Positions 59,982 to 64,000 of a stretch of DNA of 64,000 nt are shown here, piece after piece. A program made the position numbers and the translations under genes. The notes under the pieces are model-generated. The model had not been told where the DNA came from. It ran no database searches and saw only the letters and a program-made list of their open reading frames with translations. The DNA is taken from assembly GCA_007571305.1 (NCBI GenBank), contig RKRR01000078.1, forward strand, positions 38,128 through 102,127. Reading direction: 5' to 3'. The stretch comes from Candidatus Poribacteria bacterium (GTDB taxonomy: Bacteria > Poribacteria > WGA-4E > WGA-3G). The first letter of the stretch is position 1, and each line of letters begins with the position of its first letter.

Positions 59982-61388
59982 ATGAAAGCAATAATTATAG
60001 GTGCAGGAGAGGTAGGGTTCCATATTGCCAAACTTCTCACTGTCCAAGCTAACGATGTTGTTCTCATTGACGAATCCAGTGCCGCCTGCGACCGGGTGAA
60101 TGAGCAATTAGACTTGCAAACGCTGCACGGATCAGGGGCATCCCCGCGCCTTCTCAAAACCGCTGGGATTGACGAAGCTGAACTTCTCATAGCTGTTACA
60201 AATAGCGATGAGATTAATATGCTCGCTTGTCAGATAGCCAGCAGATACAGTGTCAGCACAAAAATTGCACGTGTCTCAAATCCTGACTATTTCTCCACAG
60301 AAAGTGGTCTGACTCCTAAAGATTTCGGCATTGATCTTCTGGTAAATCCAGAGCAGCACTGTGTTGCTGAATTTGTTCGACTCTTGCAGATACCTGAAGC
60401 GCGGGAGATTGTCGAGTTTGAAGACGGAAAAGTCCAACTTGTTTCCTTTCGTGCTAGACAGTCGAACCCCTTAATCGGAAAATTGCTCGCGGAGTTAGAT
60501 GCGAGTGGCCTGCTCACTGATATCCGTTTTGCTGCTATTAGTCGTCGAGGAGCTCCCAGTAACGGCAACCCGATCAGTAATGGTAGCAGGCACATTATCA
60601 TTCCGAAAGGAACAGATGCTTTGCAACAAGGTGACGAGGTCTTTGTCATCGGTAGTGCGTTGGCAGTGGAACAATTGTTACGCATCAGTGGTATCACGTT
60701 TAATCAGCAGCTTGAGCGCGTTATCATTGTTGGGGCAAGTCCTATCGGCATTGGGCTTGCTCGTGTGCTTGAAGAAAACGGCACCGACGTTAAACTCATT
60801 GAAGCCGATGAAACGCAAGCGCAACTGGCATCCCGAATGCTAAAACGCACCACCGTTTTACAGGGTGACTATCTCCAATATAGACTCCTTGAAGAAGCTG
60901 GTATAGAGGGTGTTAACGGATTCGTCTCGGTTACAGGGGATGATGAAAACGATATTATGGCATGTATGACCGCCAAAGAGAACGGTGCCCAGCGTGTCCT
61001 CGCACTCGTTCAGCGACCGCGTTATCTCCCCTTGTTGGCACGTATTCCGAGACTTGATGGCGCGGTTAGTCGACATCTTACTGTTGTTAGCAATATCCTG
61101 CGGCTCATCCGCCGTGGAAATATAGTTTCTGTTGCTTCGCTCCACGGTATAGATGCAGAAGTCATTGAAATTGTCGCTGGTGTCAACGCGAAAATAGTCC
61201 ACAAGGAACTCTCCTCTTTCAAAACAAGGTTTCCAGAAAATGCCTTTATCGGTGCTGTTATTCGACGGGAAAAACTCATTATTCCAACGGGTCAGTCTGT
61301 TATCCAACCCGCAGATCGAGTGATTGTCTTTAGTATGCCCGGCGCGATTCCAATTGTCGAAGACCTTTTCGCCGAACGCCGAGCCTAA
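59982..61388 (+). CDS. trkA: Trk potassium uptake regulatory protein TrkA
   Basis: MKAIIIGAGEVGFHIAKLLTVQANDVVLIDES and second VIIVGASPIGIGLARVLEENGTDVKLIEAD; two RCK_N/RCK_C modules. Confidence 0.95.
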   Translation: MKAIIIGAGEVGFHIAKLLTVQANDVVLIDESSAACDRVNEQLDLQTLHGSGASPRLLKTAGIDEAELLIAVTNSDEINMLACQIASRYSVSTKIARVSNPDYFSTESGLTPKDFGIDLLVNPEQHCVAEFVRLLQIPEAREIVEFEDGKVQLVSFRARQSNPLIGKLLAELDASGLLTDIRFAAISRRGAPSNGNPISNGSRHIIIPKGTDALQQGDEVFVIGSALAVEQLLRISGITFNQQLERVIIVGASPIGIGLARVLEENGTDVKLIEADETQAQLASRMLKRTTVLQGDYLQYRLLEEAGIEGVNGFVSVTGDDENDIMACMTAKENGAQRVLALVQRPRYLPLLARIPRLDGAVSRHLTVVSNILRLIRRGNIVSVASLHGIDAEVIEIVAGVNAKIVHKELSSFKTRFPENAFIGAVIRREKLIIPTGQSVIQPADRVIVFSMPGAIPIVEDLFAERRA

Positions 61389-61410
61389 AGGGTTGTCGAT
61401 CGTCTATTAT

Positions 61411-61595
61411 CGGTTAAGAGCAGTTTGTAGCATAACCTGTTAGGTTGTGCAGCTAAGCACGCAGGAGACCCACGGTTTCCTACGCTACGAACTTAAGCAC
61501 GCAAACTAACGATCTCCTACACTACGAAATGCCTCCGAATTCAGTGAAAAATGGGACAGGATGCCTAAAATCTTGTGAGTAGCAACTTGCGTTAA
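61411..61595. repeat. MITE-like element related to type 1; left end decayed
   Basis: gtagcataacctgttaggttgtgc core, two cacgca..ctcctac/gctacga units, right end gtagcaacttgcgtta. Confidence 0.65.
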
Positions 61596-61603
61596 CTGTT
61601 AAC

Positions 61604-63109
61604 ATGAGTCTTAAATTAATCGCCTATACGCTTGGTAATTTACTGATTTGTCTCGCGGGAACGATGCTGCTTCCTTTGGGAGTGGCTATCTATTATCAGG
61701 TAAGAGCAGGTGAAACCGAGAGTAATTTGACAGCATTTGTCATCTCGGCGATACTTACCGTAGTCGTTGGGATGGCTCTGCGTTTAAGTATTCGCGCGCG
61801 GCAGGAGGAACTCGGCATACGCGAAGGCTTTGCAGTTGTCGCTTTAGGATGGGTGACAGTCGCCCTTTTTGGCTCGCTTCCCTACATCTTTGCAGATGTA
61901 TTTCACACTGAGGGTCGTTCATCGTGGGTAGAATTTTCTTTTTGTTATTTTGAATCTATGGCAGGATTCTCGACGACAGGTGCCACTGTCCTGACTGAGA
62001 TTGAGCAGCTTTCACACGCAGTCCTCTTCTGGCGGAGTCTTTCCCATTGGCTTGGTGGGATGGGAATTGTCGTGCTTGCAGTCGCTATTCTTCCAATGCT
62101 CGGCATCGGGGGTATGCAGCTTTTTCGCGCCGAGGCTCCCGGACCGCAGACCGATCGACTCACACCCCGTATTGCCCAGACCGCTAAACTTCTCTGGGGT
62201 GTTTATCTCCTGCTCTCTTTTTTGGAAACTGTGCTACTGATGTTTGGTGGAATGTCGCTTTTTGACGCGCTCTGCCACACCTTTGGCACGATGGCAACGG
62301 GTGGGTTTTCGACAAAGAACCATAGCATCGGACACTACAATAGTGTTTATATAGATATGGTCATCAGTTTCTTTATGTTCCTCGCCGGGACCAATTTCGC
62401 ACTTCATTATCGAGCTCTCCGAGGCAATGTCAAAGCTTATCTTCAAGATACGGAATTCAAATTCTACTGTATTGTTATCGCAGTGAGCATTACCATAATT
62501 TCATGGAATACAATCAGATTTCAGGTTGATGGGGATATTCCCTATGATTCAATGTGGACATCACTACGTTATGCTACGTTTCAGGTCATGTCTATCATCA
62601 CGACCACCGGCTATGGGACTGCTGACTTTGAACGCTGGCCCGCCCTCTCCCAATTCATTTTGGTGACACTGATGTTCTACGGGGGGTGTGCGGGTTCCAC
62701 TGGTGGGGGGATGAAGCAGGTGCGATTCCTACTTCTCATCAAACAGAGCGGAGCTGAAATTAAACGCCTCCTCTTTCCACATGCCTTGCTTCCTATTCGC
62801 GTTAATAATCGGGTCGTTCCACCCGAAGTCATGACGAATGTCCTCGGATTCTTTTTCTTTTTCATCGGGATTTTCGCGATTGTAACGTGCATTATGACAA
62901 CTCTGGGACTTGACCTTATGAGTGCTGCGGGAGCGACAATCGCTACGATGGCGAACATCGGCCCCGGTCTCGGCAGTGTCGGACCAACCGATAACTATGC
63001 CCATATCCACACAGTTGGAAAATATGTGCTGTCCTTCTGCATGCTGCTGGGACGTTTAGAACTTTATACCGTACTGATTCTCTTTTCACCGAATTTCTGG
63101 AAACGATAG
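61604..63109 (+). CDS. trkH: Trk potassium uptake protein TrkH/KtrB
   Basis: SMAGFSTTGATVLTEIEQLSHAVLFWRSLSHWLGGMGIVVLAVAILPMLGIGG...TMATGGFSTKNHSI...FYGGCAGSTGGGMKQVRF. Confidence 0.95.
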   Translation: MSLKLIAYTLGNLLICLAGTMLLPLGVAIYYQVRAGETESNLTAFVISAILTVVVGMALRLSIRARQEELGIREGFAVVALGWVTVALFGSLPYIFADVFHTEGRSSWVEFSFCYFESMAGFSTTGATVLTEIEQLSHAVLFWRSLSHWLGGMGIVVLAVAILPMLGIGGMQLFRAEAPGPQTDRLTPRIAQTAKLLWGVYLLLSFLETVLLMFGGMSLFDALCHTFGTMATGGFSTKNHSIGHYNSVYIDMVISFFMFLAGTNFALHYRALRGNVKAYLQDTEFKFYCIVIAVSITIISWNTIRFQVDGDIPYDSMWTSLRYATFQVMSIITTTGYGTADFERWPALSQFILVTLMFYGGCAGSTGGGMKQVRFLLLIKQSGAEIKRLLFPHALLPIRVNNRVVPPEVMTNVLGFFFFFIGIFAIVTCIMTTLGLDLMSAAGATIATMANIGPGLGSVGPTDNYAHIHTVGKYVLSFCMLLGRLELYTVLILFSPNFWKR

Positions 63110-63188
63110 GTATTTTATTCTAACGGCTATTGGTTTAGAGAGAAGTCTGATCTCACCAAAAATCTCTTAACTGACAACTAGATAAAAA

Positions 63189-63833
63189 ATGAACACCGAA
63201 AAACTACGCAGAGAATATAGAACATATAGTGGGCATCTGCTTGAAGAGAACGTTTCGGACGATCCGTTTGAACAATTTGAAAAATGGTTCTCAGATGCAA
63301 TTGCCGCCAAACTCGATTTACCAGATGCTATGACCTTAGCAACAGCAACACCACAAGGTCTTCCTTCCGCTAGAATGGTGGTACTCAGAGGCTTTGATAC
63401 GAAAGGCTTCTGTTTCTACACTGATTATGGCAGTCAGAAGGGAAGGGAACTTGCTGAGAATCCGAATGCCGCGTTGGTATTCTATTGGCGAGAACTTGAT
63501 CGACAAGTCCGCAGTACCGGCACGGTTGAAAAAATGACAGCGGCGGAATCGAATGCTTACTTCGCCAGCCGACCTCTCAGCAGTCAACTTGCTGTCTGGA
63601 CAGAACGCCAGAGCCTTGTGATTACAGGGAGGGAACATCTCACAGAAGGGTTCCAACGAGTAGAACAGACATATTCACCCAATACTATTCCGCGTCCGCC
63701 ACATTGGGGTGGGTACCGACTCGTGCCGACTCTGTTTGAGTTTTGGCAAGGTTGTCCAAACCGCCTTCACGATAGACTCTGTTATACGCTACAGTCCAAT
63801 CGCACATGGGAGATGAAACGTTTATCACCCTGA
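63189..63833 (+). CDS. pdxH: Pyridoxamine 5'-phosphate oxidase
   Basis: PDAMTLATATPQGLPSARMVVLRGFDTKGFCFYTDYGSQKGRELAENPNAALVFYWRELDRQVR...NRLHDRLCY. Confidence 0.93.
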   Translation: MNTEKLRREYRTYSGHLLEENVSDDPFEQFEKWFSDAIAAKLDLPDAMTLATATPQGLPSARMVVLRGFDTKGFCFYTDYGSQKGRELAENPNAALVFYWRELDRQVRSTGTVEKMTAAESNAYFASRPLSSQLAVWTERQSLVITGREHLTEGFQRVEQTYSPNTIPRPPHWGGYRLVPTLFEFWQGCPNRLHDRLCYTLQSNRTWEMKRLSP

Positions 63834-63909
63834 GTCTGTCATCCTGAAGTTAAAATGTAGCAAGAACTCTTAATTTTTGATACGATAGGACGTATCAGTA
63901 TATTAGGAC

Positions 63910-64000
63910 TTACGCAATATTGAGAGAAATAGCAGGTTTTTGAAGTTGTTGCCGGATGTAATCCTCGAGGAAACTCTCTTTGAGTTGATAAATCGTTTGG
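63910..64000 (-). CDS. C-terminal end of an ORF running off the window (possible transposase)
   Basis: Minus strand reads ...QTIYQLKESFLEDYIRQQLQKPAISLNIA* ending next to an aggacttacgca terminus matching TIR type 3. Confidence 0.4.
   Translation of the reverse strand, partial: QTIYQLKESFLEDYIRQQLQKPAISLNIA

Overview
Bacterial chromosomal window, about 46% GC by eye, densely coding, with no rRNA and no tRNA that I could recognise. The mix of Ycf48-type repeat proteins, phytanoyl-CoA dioxygenases, ThuA-like and Gfo/Idh/MocA proteins, a sulfotransferase and abundant MITE-like repeats resembles Candidatus Poribacteria or related lineages, but that taxonomic reading is only an impression. Conserved blocks: rpsU; a translation/RNA cluster rimP-nusA-ylxR-infB-ylxP-rbfA-nrnA-ribF-rpsO-pnp with no truB; gcvT ... 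gcvH-gcvP; trkA-trkH; lysC; a CCA-adding-type nucleotidyltransferase; pdxH. Accessory content: an orphan cas6, a two-gene candidate R-M system, a fused methyltransferase/PD-(D/E)XK protein plus a Uma2-like gene inside the gcv locus, a TnpB (IS605/IS1341-type) element frameshifted at its catalytic C-terminus, an IS630 remnant with readable TIRs, and a 28-blade Ycf48-type lipoprotein. The most unusual signal is a set of at least 12 intergenic copies of a ~24-bp core (GTAGCRTARCCTGTTAGGYTGTGC and variants). The core sits inside short MITE-like elements carrying at least four different terminal inverted repeat types, including hybrid and tandem-nested copies. A second candidate is a promoter + alternative-stem + terminator leader directly upstream of rimP-nusA. 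All calls come from reading the sequence and supplied ORFs; no searches or folding were run.
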